Assembly (NCBI GenBank): GCA_032718565.1
Contig: JAVGVS010000022.1
Coordinates: 2,147,501-2,211,500 of the forward strand
Reading direction: 5' to 3'
DNA length: 64,000 nt
Source: Distichodus sexfasciatus
Taxonomy: Eukaryota; Chordata; Actinopteri; Characiformes; Distichodontidae
In this document: positions 1 to 13,492 of the stretch, one piece after another
Position numbering within the stretch: position 1 is the stretch's first letter
Layout of the letters: the number at the start of each line of letters is the position of its first letter
The notes under the pieces: model-generated
Told to the model about the DNA's origin: nothing
The model's database searches: none
Seen by the model: only the letters and a program-made list of their open reading frames with translations
Made by a program: the position numbers and the translations under genes

Positions 1-3000
1 GAACAGGTCACTCTTGTGAGTGATCTCATCTGAGAAGTCAGGAATGGTATATTTCACATTGCCCACATTCGTAGCGGTCAGTCTGACTGTCACATCTTTT
101 TGGATCATAACAGCTGACTGTGTCAGAGAAGCCTCACTTGAAAAGTGAAAAGCCTCACGTGAAAGCACGGGGATGTCTATTTCATGTTTGTAAGTTGTGT
201 CAAATGATGCCGTCATTCCTCCTTCCACTGCCAGGAAAGCTTTGTTAACAATGTTTCCTTTGTATGGCGCAGTGTTAGCCTTTACAGCTGTTTGGGCATT
301 GGCCTGAGCAGAGAAGCCATAAAAGGATACTGATGCCTGGTGTTCGACAGTGAGAACACTATGCACAAACCGAAAGGTCTCTGCAATAACCACACGGCTC
401 AGTTTTGGGACACCAATACGGGCAGTGGAATCTAGATTGTAGCTGAGATCGGGAAAGCTTGGAGAATTGCCTGATGAGGTGAGGAATGCTGTAAAGTGAT
501 GCATCTGTTCGTTGCCAGTGGAATTTTGAATTTCACCAGTAGTCCTGAAGGTGTAGATGGGACTACTGAATCTAATCTCACTGTAAAGCTTTCCAAAAGC
601 AGGCACCATCACAGCAGTAGGAATTTTAGGCAGCTTTATCTCAGGAATCTGTAGGGGAATGTCAATTGTGTATTTTTCACTTAATTTAGAGAGAGAAGGA
701 AAGGAAATATCTGGAATAGCAATCTCTGGCAGTGTCATGACAGGGATCTTAGGAAGGTGATTTAATGTGAGTTCCTCGAGGAAAGTATCATTAAAAAGCA
801 TGACAATGTCAAGATTGGCAATGAAATGAATGAGCTCCATAAGCCTCTGGTTGATGTCATCAAATATCACACTCTGTGCTGGCACTATGTAGAATCCCAT
901 AATGGTGAACTCCGGAATTTTAAACTGGGATGGCAATTCAATCTCCTGAAGTTGTTTCAAACTGAATGTCATAGAGGGAAGAACAAGGTCAGTGAGGGGA
1001 ACAGTGAAAGAAGGAATCTTAAGTTCTGCTGTTTTCAGGCCATTGAAAATTCCTTCAGTTATTTGCTTTAGCTCGGTGATAATTGGTTGATCACCAATGA
1101 TTTCCTGAACAGCAGCAACAATGCTATTTAATGTATCAGTGATAACTGTCAGGACCTGGGCATAAATGACTCCCACATGCTGCAAAGCCTGCTGAATTTC
1201 CCCTCTGATGTCCATGCCAGCAAGTTTTTCATTGATCTTCTTAGCAAATGCCTTAAAATGATCAAAAACAACACTGTCAAGGATATTTTTCACATCTGTG
1301 ATTTTGAGTGTTCGCACCTCCTCCAAGAAAGCAGAAACATATGACAGGGCATTGTTAATGGATTGTCTAGCTGACTCAAGCATCTGAGGGATCTCAAGGC
1401 TCACTATCAGCTTGTTAAGTTCAGTCCTGAATTCACTGATTTTCTGATTGGCCTCATCTACAAATAAATTGTAATCAAATGACTTCATGCTTTTGATGAA
1501 AGCATCCAGAGTGTTGTTCAACTCTTCAATGATGTCCTTTACTTCATGCGTCTTCAGGTAGGTGATGGCTTCATCCAGCATATTTTTACAAGAGATCCAA
1601 AAGGATTCCACGGTGTTGGCAAAGACTTGAACAGTTTCATTAATTCTGAACTGCTTGATGAGTTGTAAAACTACATCCAGAAGGGCTTCAATTCGCTTAT
1701 CAATGTCATATTTCACAAGAATGGCTCTCACATTGTTACAGAAAGCTTTACACCTGCCAATGATGTCAAGGTCAGTTATAAGCTGTTTTAGTGTATTGGT
1801 TATCTTGCTTATGTCCTCTGTGGGGAATATTGCCATTAGCTGAACTGGAAAATCCTGAATGTTGACTGAGGTAATAAAGCTCTTTATATCTTCAACAAAC
1901 TTGGCTTTATCAAAATTTGCAACCATCTCTTTCAGCTGATTTAAAAAATTGACTAGATTGTCTTTTATGGAATATTTGTCACTGAGGTCTGCCAAAAAGT
2001 TGCCAATGTAATTGTCTTTATGTTCCGCCATATCAATTTGTCTGATTACATCTTCAACAGCTTCAATAACAGCATAGAGCATACCGTTGATGTCCAATCC
2101 TTCAAGCTGTTCTTTTAGCGTTTGGATAACAGTGTCAGACATCACACCATTGACAATAATGTCTTTTACAATTTCCTCAGCTTTACTAATCAAAACACTC
2201 AAGTGAGCCACAAGATGTAGAGCATCAGTTTGCAGTTTCATCACAGATGCTTCCAAATATTCACAATTGAAAGCATAGTCCTGAACGAACATAGCCACAT
2301 GTTTTTTAAGATGAGCAGCTTTTTCTTCCAATTCTAGCTCAGTCACAAACTCCTTAATCTGCTGCAGAAAGCTTTGAATCTTGACAACAAAATCCTCAGT
2401 ATTTATGAAATTCTGCAAGCCCTCAGCCATGGACACAGCTGTGACTTTAATGGTTTCCAGGACTGCAGGCAGGCTCTCAATCAATGGGAAACTGATGACA
2501 TGGCTTTCTGTGTTCTTGTCATACTTCAAAAAAGCAGACAAAGATACATCTTGATTTTCACTGGCAATGCCTGTGATGGACCCAGATGCTTCCACTCCAA
2601 TTCTTTCATGGTTATTAAAAGCACTGAATTCTTGGTTGATAACATATTTGTTTATCTTAGACTTTGCCCTGACTGTAGCAGATTGCTCAGAAGGTGTCAG
2701 CAAAGTGTCAACATTATTGTCAAAGTTGGTCTCAAAAATAACATTATTGCTTTGCTCATGGGTGGTTGAGACCCTATATTCATGGGAATGTGCAAGGCTA
2801 AGAGGCTCAACCTTCAAAAGGAGCTTGTTGAAAATTTGCCCACTGTGTTTTCCAGACAGATACATTTCTCCATCTCCATTAACCAGACAGAGCATTTCAA
2901 ATTTGAATGGAGCAGCTGTGGCCTTAAATGTTGTGTCAAAACGAGCAGCTTGGGAATTAAACTGGGCATTGTTGAAGATTCTGGCAAAAAGTCCAGATAT

Positions 3001-6000
3001 TTCCATTTCAGTGTTATGGCTCATGTGTGTTCCCATGATTCTTCCAGTTGTACTGCACTTAGCAGCTGCAGTCAAATCTGCATAACTGATCTCATAGGTG
3101 TGTTTCAACTCTTCTGCATCTTTGGCCAGCTTCAGATTACCTGTTAGTTCAGCTTTGTAAGGTTCTGTCTTGAACTTGGCTTCATTGTGTATTTGTACAG
3201 GAAGAATCTTCATGTCATTGTTGATGCTCATGGTAGCAGAATAAGGTTCTGCTTCAAAAGAGATGTCATGGCTGTATGATAAATCTTCAGCAAAACTGAC
3301 ATCAGACTTGGAAGTTAGACTTACAGATGACACAGTGGCGGACATAGAGTTGGCACTGTCAAGAGTCATTTCAGCAAACTGACCCTTGGTCTTGACTGTA
3401 AAAGAAGCCTTAGAGAAATCAAGGGTACTATCGAAGCTGTTACTTAGAGTCAGAGGGCTGTTCAGCAAAGTAGCACCACTGGTAACCAGTCCACTTCTGT
3501 TCAGAGTCAAACTGGCTTTGTGGGTAGCTGTGTGTTTGGCAAGCTTGGCCGAAGCGTCACCGTTTACAGTCAAGCCATCATTATTCAGAGTTGCAGTGAT
3601 GATGGAGTTGAAACGGTTTTCAGAATGTTCAGAAGCTGTCTCAATTACGACATTAACGTCTCCAACACCAACATCTGCTTCAGCTATATTCTGGATCATC
3701 ACGCCCATAGCCAGTGCCTTAGTGTCTGATTTTACTGCAAACTTAGAATTCCTGAAAGACATTTCAGCATTGTGTGTCAGCACATCCCCAAATGTTTTTG
3801 TTGTTGATGAAACTGACAGTTCTCCATTATTGAATGTTCCTGCAATGATGTTTTGGGCCTGCAGAACTCTTGAGTTGACTTCTAATGAAGAGTCAATCTT
3901 TGCCATTGGTCTGAATGGGTCAAGAGTAAAGGACTGGGTGAGGGTGGTTGTGCCATCAACAGGACCAGTCACAAAAGATCCCTTGAAGTTGCTGTCTCCA
4001 GATATCTCAACTGAATTGCCTCCCATTTGACCTGTATGTTCTAGAGAAAATTCTACACCAAAGGGACTGGTGGCTTCAAGCAGACTGCTGGATTTGATCT
4101 TTAACTTGTCCTCAAAATCAATTTCTTCAACAATGTTGATCCTGGCATCAATGAGCTTGTGGTTGAGAGCTGTGCTCATTTTTGCTTTGAGAGTAACATC
4201 TGACATCTGAGCAAGCAGGGCAGATCCTGGGCAAAAGAAAAATGTGTTTATTTCCAATATTCAATTACATAGTTGGTTATAAAACTTTGTTGCTGTCCTG
4301 AAATGGCAATACTACACTTACCTTCAGTTCTCAGGGAAAGGATTTCCATAGGGCTCGTTCCACTCACTTTAAACTTAGCAGAATAACTTTGGTGCTCAGT
4401 GGGATCTCTGCCAGCAGACATGGTTACCTCGAGGCTGTAAAGGTTACTATTAAGCTTGCCATCCACTTCTGCCATTCCAAGACTGGGCAAAGACACTGTC
4501 AAAGTCTCAGGGACCAAAATCTCAGGAAGAGGAACTTGAATGGAAGCAACCTCCAGACCAAACTGAGGCATACTAAGTCTTGGTGTGGTAAGAGCAGAAG
4601 GCATATTCAGATCCCTTGAGGATTTACCACCAAAAGGCATAGGCAAAGTGATGGTGTAGTATTGCTTGCCAAAGTTGTACTTAGCGCCAGCCTCACTGTT
4701 AAAAAAAAAAAAAAGCAATTATTACAACAGTGTGCAGTAACTGTTGACAAATGTAGGGTTTTGCATTTACACTGGATAATAAAGATGTGCTTATTTTTAA
4801 AGTCTTGCAGTACAATACAAAAATGACGGTGTTCAGTAAATTTAGATAGCCAGTTTGTTTTAGTCCCAGTTAGGTTAACTTACGAATAGAAGAAGAGCCT
4901 CTCAGGCACATCAATCTCTGACAATGCAGGGACCCTTAGATTTTCCACAAATGGAACCTTAGAAGCTTCAAGTAAGTCATTTGCAACCTATGAAATAGCA
5001 AAACATCTTGCATTCATATTGTATTGACAGATTAAGTAGTTAATCCTTTCATTCATTCATTATCTGAACCACTGAATCCAAATGATGAGTTGAGATGCTG
5101 TTATTTTAATTAAAGAAAGAAACATTTCCACTCACCTTGATTGATGAGGTCAACATGTCACGGACCTTTATTTCGTTCAGACCTGAGTACTGGTCGAGAA
5201 GGTCATTAATCTCAACTTTAATAGGGTGAAGTTTGGAAATGATGTTCTGGATCTCAGAGGTGAAATCTGACTTAACCGCAGCCTCAATTGTCTCATCATC
5301 TAAAACAGAATAATAATTAAAATGTCTTTACTTCCACTTGTAATCATTCATTTTAGTCTAACAAACCTATTCTTGTAATAGTTACCAAAAAGAAATACTG
5401 ATTCCTATCATAAAATAATTCATAGAAAAGTACCATATTTCAAAACCAGTTTTTGCAGAGAAGAGGTCTCAAAGAACTTGAGTTCACTTTCAAGCTCCAT
5501 TTTCATGTCTTTGGTTCGCTTCAGACTGGCACTCACTTTCGCATCCGTCTCAAGAGATGGAATTAGCATCTGAACCTGCAGCATGGCTTCTTTCAAAGAT
5601 TTAATCCTGAAGGAAGAGATTTTGAAGTTGAATGACAAATACACAGTATTCATTTTATTTTGATGAAATGATTCATTTTCATTTACATACTTTGCTATGC
5701 CAACCAGAGATGCTTCAGGGACATTCTTGTTGAGAAGATCAATCTGAAATGAATTTGTGGCTTTGGCCTTGTTGTTTGGGTCAACAGCACCCATTCTAAT
5801 TCCTACATCCATATCAACTTCAGGAATCTGCAGGGCAGCAGACACGGTATACTTCTTCCTGTTGAACATCATGTTGGCTATGGCCAGTTGTGTTTCTGGA
5901 GTAAATGGAGTAATAAAGAATATATTTGCAATTCAAAGGCTTAACAAACCCATCAAATATTTGTTTCATGTTAACAATTATATTGTGCCTTACTCTCAGC

Positions 6001-9000
6001 CTTTAGGTCCACAGTGACTTTGTCAATCTTCTCTACATTTGCATAGGTTATGGTCGCAGTATACTCAGGAACCTCTCCTGTTGATTGCAGCTCAATTTCA
6101 AATCTAGACAAAGGAGAAGCTGATTCAACACTTGTGGCAAAATAAAGAGCATCTAAAATGGATCCTAGGTAAATGTCAAAATATTTAAGGAAATAGTACA
6201 TACTTGCTGTTCCCAGTGAGAGGGAAGTATGGCGAGTCATCATTTAATTTAGCATTTGAATACTCAAAAACAGTGCAGTACATCAGTCCAGGCACAAACT
6301 CATCCGAGCATCCGTTATTTAGAACACGCTCCTTCATGGCAGGAATGGGGTGAGATACTGAGCCGACAGCCACCAGGGAGTTGCTATACAAAGGCAGAAA
6401 ATATATAATGATGTTATATTTTGTAACTGCTATGTTTAATTTCTTTGTCAGTGTAGACAGCGAAAAAGTAAAAAAAATAAACTCACATGACACTTAGGAG
6501 CTTGACTGGGTTCTCTGGCGTTGGAATGGAAAGTTTGATCTGACTGGGGGTCATGGCAAGTTTAGCTTTGAGACTGCTCTCATGGTAGATGTTGGTATGC
6601 ATCTCCAGACTAGAATGAACGTAGTCGGGAAAATGAGCACCGAACTCAGTCACAAACTCAACTCCAGCAGATGGCACAAAGGCAATCTCACTCTGTGAAT
6701 GAATTGATATATACATTGAAATTACTTACATGCAACTTGACTTAACTCAACTTGGTACTGGTTATTAAAAGGTAAGGGGACTATTTTACCATATCAGGAG
6801 CAATTTGCAGGCCTCCTTTCACTCCGGGTGCAAATGTACCAGACAGGGCAACCCTCAAAGGTAGACCAGGGCCAGTGGGCAAGTAAAACTCATTATCCAT
6901 GAACATGTAGTGAAGGAAAAACTCGTTATCCGTACTGGAGAACAGGTTTTTGACATACTAGACATAAGAGACAAAGAGAAAACTGATTTTCAAATGAATA
7001 ACAAAATGTATGTATCAGTGTTCTTTAAGATTATTATTTTTTCTGCAAAGATATAGGGCTGTCCATTTCTGAAATCTCATCCTCCAAACCAGTACTCACA
7101 TCCCCCAAACCAGTACTCACATCAGTGGGGAGCATCTTCTGTAGATTTTGAGCCATCTTTGCCACAGAGTATGCAATCTCCTCTACATCTCTGGTTTTAA
7201 GATATCCAAGCTCAACACCCAGCAGTCTCAGGTAGAGCATAGCCTCAGGAGCATCTTGGGACTTTAGAGCCTCAATCAGCTTGTCAATACTTTGAGTGAT
7301 TTCTTTCATAATATTCTGAGGGAGCTAAAAAGTTAAAGTTTAGAAAACAATTAACAAAAAGGTTGCTCTAAAAGGTGCCGAGTATGGATTTACTGCAGGA
7401 AAAATGAAGGAAACTCTTGGAAAGACAATGTTGGGACTGACATTACTGTGTGCGCTAGTTAATTGTTCTATTTAGGAATATAGCATATGGATGCTACTAG
7501 ATTTGAAATTCATTACCTGTCTCTTTTTTCTATGATTCTTCAGTCCAGGTATGATGTTCCACACTTGAGGGGGCATCTTGTCTGTGGCATAGTAAAGGGT
7601 CTTCAGGACGGTATCAGGAAAGAAACCATTGGGACCAAACAAGGCCTCAACTGTTGGCTCAAATCCCTTACTCTCCAGGCCAAACTGAAAATAGGATGAA
7701 AATATGTATTTAAACAAAAATGTGAACAACCAGCCAACCAAAAGGCACACCCCAGACAACAAACACCCACAAGTCACAAAGAATGCACGTTTTATGTAAT
7801 TATGTAAACTACGTAAGTTCTCTAATTTTGAATACCTCAAACATGTCAATGTCAAATCCAAAAGCATTTAGGGTCATTTCAAGAATCACTTCCTTGGGCA
7901 ATTTGTCTGTGTTCTCAAAGATCATATTTCCTTCTAGGGATCCAATCTTGTAGTTACGAGAGAACTTAGTGGGGTCCATAACTTTTCCAACCTCATTGCC
8001 TTGGAGGGCATCAAGAATCTTCTGCCTCAGTCTGGGAAAAAAATAAAACACTAAGGTTTTTTATGTAACATATGCTAAAATAGATGTTAAACTTTTCTAT
8101 ATTTTTTACTGCTTGTGTTTGAATACAGTATGTGTTGACTGCATTTTCACTTACTCTTTGGTGTCTGATGCCGTAGAGCTCAGTATGTTATTAATGTGAG
8201 ATATGAAAAAGCTTGTTGCCTGGATGTTCACTTCATTGGGCAAAGCTGCAGCCAGTTGAGACAGTTCAGCAGGCTGGGGGTCCTTCATCATGACAAGGTA
8301 AGCAGCAATACGTTTCTGCACAGGAGCTGCTCCGTCCAACACAACCTGCATGAGCACGGCTCTTCCCTGTTAAAAACAGGCATTATAGTTAGATTCCTAC
8401 TGAAAAATACAGCTTGAATGTGCAAGTCATCTGCTTTAAGCTGCTCCACAAATTGCCATTTCAAACTAGGTGTAATAAGCATTCAAGCTGATTTTGGTGT
8501 CACATGAGTCTGGAAAAAACAGCATATCACTTAACATAACTTGATGGAACTTGAGCAAATTGTATATAGATATAATTTCTGTACATTTTTATTTTATTTA
8601 TTTTATATTAGTACATTTTAGGTCATTTTCTTACTTCTATTAAGTTCACTTAAGTTAGTTGCCAAGCCTCAGGAGTTCACATGATTTTGGTGTTTTCATG
8701 CTGTACTTGAATAACTGCATTTGTCCAAAAAAGAATCTTGAATCTTGAAATTACCCTCAGGAATCAACTTAAAATATATTTAGGGCTAATACTGTTTAAG
8801 CAGGTTTGCTCAAAGTTTTTGATTAAAAGGACGTACCTCTTCAGGGACAGGCATCATTCTGAAGACCTGGATGGCAGCCTGCTGAATCTCGGGGGCAGCA
8901 GCAGGCTGATTGATGCACTGGATAACAGCAGACTTGAGGGCAGGGCTGGCAGCACCCATAGCAGCAGCCATGTTTCCAATGACCTTCACAGTGAGATATT

Positions 9001-12000
9001 ACATCTCTTGGTTAACTAAAATTTCTTCAAAAAACTCACTAATGAAATATCATATCAATCAACGCAGAGAATAAATAGATGTGCGAAACACGTACCCTCA
9101 GAGTCAAATAAACATGCTCCTGGTTGCCTGTGCAGTCTCCAATCTCATCAGCGGCATATTCAGCTACTGCCTGGATTTCAGGGGTGATTTTTCCTTCTGC
9201 CCTATATAGCCTGTTGTAAATAAATAAAAACAAAAATATGTAATTGCTGAGATCTCTGTGGAGGATCTGTAAAAATCTATCCAGTTAGCAGTCAGAATGT
9301 AGTATTCTGAATTTAGCACTCATTTTTTAGTATTGAACATTTTTTTCATGCTTTGTATGTTAACTTCTCTCACCTCCTAACTGCATTGCTGGTAGCATAG
9401 TAGATGAGTTTGCTGGGCTTGAACTTAGCCATCTCCAGCATCTCCTTAACAAGGGCACGGGATGGGTTGGGCACCATACCCAAGGCATAAACGGCAGCAT
9501 CAATTTCGCTGGAGGTGCTGTCAATGGTCCTGAGGACTTGGAGCATGGCACTGCTGCACTCGGGGGTTCCACACTGGAACAATGCCTGGTATGTGAGGGC
9601 AGAAGAGACCATCAGAGCTTCTGGCAAAGTGGCAGACAGAGTGTCGGCATTCATCTTGCGCATCACAGCCACGAGCTTGTGTGCCAGGTGGGCTCTCCTG
9701 TGCCCGTTGCGGGTCTTGCAAAGTCCGGCTAATTGTTTCAGGACATCAAGGACACTGGCTTTATCCTGAACAGGACTCATGTCAATACTGACATCAAGGT
9801 TCAGGGGCTTCATGTTGGCCTCATCTAAAATAAGAGATAGAAATTAAGAGTGGAATACAGGCATAGGACCCCAAGTATAACAATACACTTAAGTGGGTAA
9901 ATAGATTGTTAATCTCTTAACTCTAAACCATGTCATAACGCTTTTAGATTTACCTGAGATAACTATAATAAAAAAGTAAAACTCTCCTGTTCTATCTCCA
10001 AACCTTTCATGATGAATAAAATAAACTTGATTACGTAGGTTATACACATTACAGGTTATCCACAAATATAATTAGAATAATTAATGAACATTTTTTCCAG
10101 ACATAATACTTACTGTGATCAAACACTCTTTCGTTGTACTCGGTCACTCCCAATAGAGACAGCATCTGTTTGCTAACAGAAGTAACTCCAAAAGTCCCCC
10201 TGTAGATGATCATGAAAAGAATGTGTCATTGATTAAAGAAATTAAAAAGGGAAATACTTTGTGATTTGCTATTTACTCACTTGTGAGAGAAAGGTATCAG
10301 CATGTGGTTCTCACTGCAAACACCAGAGGTCATGTGCTTCTGCTGATTGTCAAATTTGTAGTTGCAAGTCTGTTTGCTCCTGATCAGCTGAGCAATTGGG
10401 TAATGCTGTAAGGCAAAAAAAGGACAAACGTCTAAAGCCAAACCCATGCTATAAAATGTCATTCCTTTCAGTTGATATTGCAGGACAACTGCAAAAAATG
10501 AATTGGCATTGAAAAAGTGCCAAAACACTCACCATGCCTGAAATGATGGCCAGGGGACTGGTGTGGTCCTTGATTGGTCTGAAGTTGTCACATCTGGACA
10601 AGTCCCTGTTGAGAGTGATGTCAGTGGCAATGTCCTCCTGGCTGTTCACAGTGTATTCAGTCTTGCACAAGCCATAAATTGTGGGCTGGTTTCGGAACAA
10701 AGGTGTAGTTTTGTTAGATTCATAGACCAGTCATAATCTGCCTGGATCCAATACAATCCTTGATCATTTAATATAGAATGACTTAAAACAAGAGTCAGAA
10801 ACAATATAGGACTGGAAAACTTAAGGTAAACAAGTAAAAACTGAATGAGAACAAAATCATTTTAAATGTTCTGAAATCTGAACATCCTTTATAAAATAAT
10901 AGGATGTTTGTTGCGCAAATTGAAACACTTTTTGCTCATGTAAAAAATGTTTTTATTTATATTTGATTTCTGATGATATTATACCTCAGTATATTCCAGT
11001 TCATGTTTTGATCCCTGCATTAGAACTGTCAACTCACCATCCTCTTGTTCATCTCTTCTTCAAGCACAGGCACAGCCAAGGCAGAGATGATCCCTCTCTT
11101 GATGTTCAGGATGTTGATTAACTCATCATCCTCAGGGAAGAGCTTGATGTCAACAGCACCCTCTACAATGACCTTCAATGGGTTCCTGATTAGTCAAGAC
11201 ATATACTTTCAGTGTTCTGTAGTGTTTGTCTTCCTTGTTAAATATTTTTGTACATCTTTTCGTATTTTATTAAATGCTTGATCCAAAAAGTCAATACAAG
11301 CCTGCCCACTTTCAGTGTTAATGAGACAAAAACAACAGAATATTCATTCATTCATTATCTGAACCCTTAATCCTTACTGGGGTCGCGGTGGGACCAGAGC
11401 CTATCCCGGGAGCTTACGGGCGCAAGGCAACCCTGGGCAAGCGCCAACACACCGCAGGGCACGCACACTCACACCTTACGCATGTGATATAGGTTAATTG
11501 GCAACTCTAAACCCCCAGTTTAGAGTTGCCAATTAACCTATATCACATGCCTCCGGGGGAGGAAACCGGAGCACCTGGAGAAGACCCACGCAAAGACGGG
11601 GAGAGCATGCAAACTCCCCACAGCCAGGCCCTACCCTACGGTGGTCCCCGGGGTTCGAACCCAGGACCTTCTTGCTGTGAGGCGGCAGCACTAACCACTG
11701 CGCCACCGCCCCGCCCCACGGCGGAATATCATTTTTAAAATGACTGAAACCAAAAAAGCCTAAACCTATATTTTACTACATATTTCATGGATCAAATATC
11801 TGGACAATGATTGAGTTATAGACCAGAGCAAATGATCAATGCGGACGTAAAATTGAGCATGCATGTTTGCTTCGGGACAAATAATCGTTTAAGAATGTTT
11901 TAATTATCCTAAGTAGGACCTTCTCCATACTTCTCCATTTCAGCCTTGAAGGTGTCAGCTCCAGCTGCCGGCCCAAACACTGGGTTTCCATGCTCGTCAA

Positions 12001-13031
12001 CATATGTGACCTCGCTCAGTGTGCACTCCTTAGTGTGCACAACGTAGCTGCATGTGCTTGGAACCTCAATTTCAACCTATGGACCATAAGAAGTGTGAGA
12101 GGCTATTTATCTGCAGTTTCGTTTCAGAAAGAGTGGGGCTAAAATGTTAAGCGATCTTCATTAATACCTTGCAGCTGGCTCTAGGGCCGTTGATTGCTCC
12201 ATTTAGGCTGTTGAGGGATTCTGCTTCATAGAGGTACTCATACTTTTGAAAGCTCTTATATCTTTTAGCCACTAGGGGGAGGTAAACAACATTAAATTAC
12301 AATGTGTGTTGCGCCATGTGTGTTACAACACAAATGAAAGAGCAAATTCCAAGTTAAAAGAAACACCCTGTTTACTTATGTTTCAAAATTGGGTCTTAAA
12401 CGAGTATACATACATTTATAATTAAACATTTAAACCTTAAATTTATAGTTTAACAATCACTTACAAAGGCATATTGCGTTGTCATCCTGAGCATCTGCAG
12501 TTAGAAATAATCAGACACATAGATTTAAAAAATGTATTTCATAAATTTTAAAAACATTAAGACAAAAAAAAATATTAAGGGGGACCTAATAAAGACTTTT
12601 TCTCTCTCTTCTTCTTACTATGTAACTATTTATCCAGCACCACAATATTATAGAATATCTCCACTGACTATTATTAGTGTATTATTATTAAAACGAATTC
12701 GCTATGACGACCTCTATTCCAAATGCTAACCAGAACCTTGGCATACTTTTAATTTTACTAACAAACAATTATAAATAAATAAATAAATAAATAAATAAAT
12801 ATTGGGGAGTAACTAGCAAAATGACCTAATGGCATCAAAACAATTTCATTCATTCCATTCAATTTCATTCCATTTCAGTTACAAAGAGCTATATGAATCT
12901 ACAAGTAGCTATACATATACTTAGCTGAAGTTATATACACTTAAAAATCTTTAAACCCCAGTAAAGAAATACTTACCCGACAAGACAATGATGCTGAGAA
13001 GCAGCAGAAGGTAGAGCTTATAATCCCCCAT
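1..13031 (-). CDS. apob: apolipoprotein B (5' 25 exons; continues past the left edge)
   Basis: ApoB is the non-exchangeable scaffold of VLDL, LDL and chylomicron-type particles; it is loaded with lipid in the ER lumen by microsomal triglyceride transfer protein and secreted. The frame opens at 13031 with a Leu-rich signal peptide (MGDYKLYLLLLLSIIVL), followed by the vitellogenin-type N-terminal lipid-transfer module (for example DITLNRDLSRCDNFRPIKDH in exon 6), then the beta-sheet and amphipathic-helix repeats. I followed 25 exons; every phase joins, giving 2,750 codons with no stop. By motif matching to human apoB (4,563 residues) the window ends near human residue 2,750, so the LDL-receptor binding region lies outside. 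The last exon here, 1-4226, corresponds to the giant exon 26 of mammals. Teleosts carry several apob paralogs; which one this is cannot be told. Confidence 0.97.
11343..11722. repeat. dispersed teleost repeat in apob intron 4
   Basis: It starts with TCATTCATTATCTGAACC, continues through GGGGTCGCGGTGGGACCAG and a conserved block ending in a tRNA B-box-like GGGTTCGAACCC and CCACTGCGCCACCGCC. This family is very common in fish genomes; its class cannot be assigned from here. A second copy starts at 63891 and runs off the window. The copy contains an internal 33-bp inverted duplication listed separately. Confidence 0.75.
11480..11550. repeat. perfect 33-bp inverted repeat with 5-nt loop
   Basis: The left arm 11480-11512 (starting GCATGTGATATAGG) is the exact reverse complement of the right arm 11518-11550; the spacer is CCCCA. 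It sits inside the dispersed repeat and would form a long hairpin in the apob pre-mRNA. Only the right-hand orientation is usual for the family as I remember it, so the left arm looks like an inverted duplication. Confidence 0.95.
12771..12800. repeat. (AAAT)n microsatellite in an apob intron
   Basis: About seven units of AAAT/AATA lie in the first intron of apob. Simple repeat, no function implied. Confidence 0.9.
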
Positions 13032-13110
13032 GGCGGGTTCAGTACAGCTCTCACCTTTTCCAGCAGACGAGTACTCCAGAGGGACTATTTTGTCTTTGTC
13101 ATCTCTGGCC

Positions 13111-13117
13111 TTTTATA
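13111..13117 (-). promoter_or_regulatory. apob TATA box
   Basis: On the minus strand the sequence reads GATATAAAAGG about 80 bases upstream of the apob ATG. A start site about 30 bases downstream would give a 5' UTR of roughly 50 bases. A TATA box suits a strongly tissue-specific hepatic or intestinal gene. Confidence 0.7.
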
Positions 13118-13173
13118 TCACAACAGGCTTTAGGGGTGGGAGGTGAGATTAGAGGAGCAGACAGGACAACCCT

Positions 13174-13186
13174 GCTCCAAAGTTCA
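13174..13186 (+). promoter_or_regulatory. HNF4-like DR1 site upstream of apob
   Basis: GCTCCAAAGTTCA resembles the HNF4A half-site arrangement (CAAAGTTCA) and lies about 60 bases upstream of the TATA box. HNF4 control of apoB promoters is established in mammals. Use of this site is inferred from motif and position only. Confidence 0.4.
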
Positions 13187-13400
13187 TACCATTCACCTCT
13201 GTGACAGGACAAAGGCAAAGTGGTTCACAAAAAGAGCCAAACTAGCTAAATTTGCTCAGAAGAGATAGCTAAACTGATAATGGAGAGCTACTCATATATA
13301 ACAATCATCCCAGCATAAATTTTCTATTCTAATTACAATGATTTTCTACCTTTCTTTGTCCAAAAAATTACTAAGGTGAAGATATTAAAGTGAATTTAAG

Positions 13401-13492
13401 CAAGTGATTATTTGTCACTGTGAACAGAACACAGTATAGCACACACTGCACCACAATGAAATGTGACCTCTGCATTTGACCCTTCCGTGAAG
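13401..13492 (-). repeat. tRNA-derived SINE family 1, 3' fragment
   Basis: Read on the minus strand it contains GGGTCAAATGCAGAGGTCAC and ends with TGACAAATAATCACTTGC, matching the 3' half of the copies near 26.1 and 63.7 kb. Only the tail is kept. Confidence 0.75.

Larger units (their letters stand above)
4227..13031 (-). other. apob: apob exon map upstream of the giant exon
   Basis: Coding exons placed from splice sites and phase, 5' to 3' on the minus strand: 12977-13031, 12465-12494, 12168-12271, 11931-12076, 11038-11185, 10533-10685, 10281-10405, 10114-10199, 9374-9824, 9096-9210, 8837-8983, 8155-8366, 7836-8031, 7517-7684, 7121-7324, 6790-6957, 6487-6692, 6204-6383, 5994-6103, 5691-5895, 5434-5606, 5136-5299, 4884-4987, 4322-4695, then 1-4226. 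The giant exon is the 25th here against the 26th in human, so one mammalian intron seems absent; the 451-nt exon at 9374-9824 is the likely place. Introns are mostly 100-600 nt. Confidence 0.9.

Noticed and set aside
2374..4030. Plus-strand open frames of up to 214 codons opposite the apob giant exon
   Set aside because: They are antisense shadows of a long conserved coding exon.
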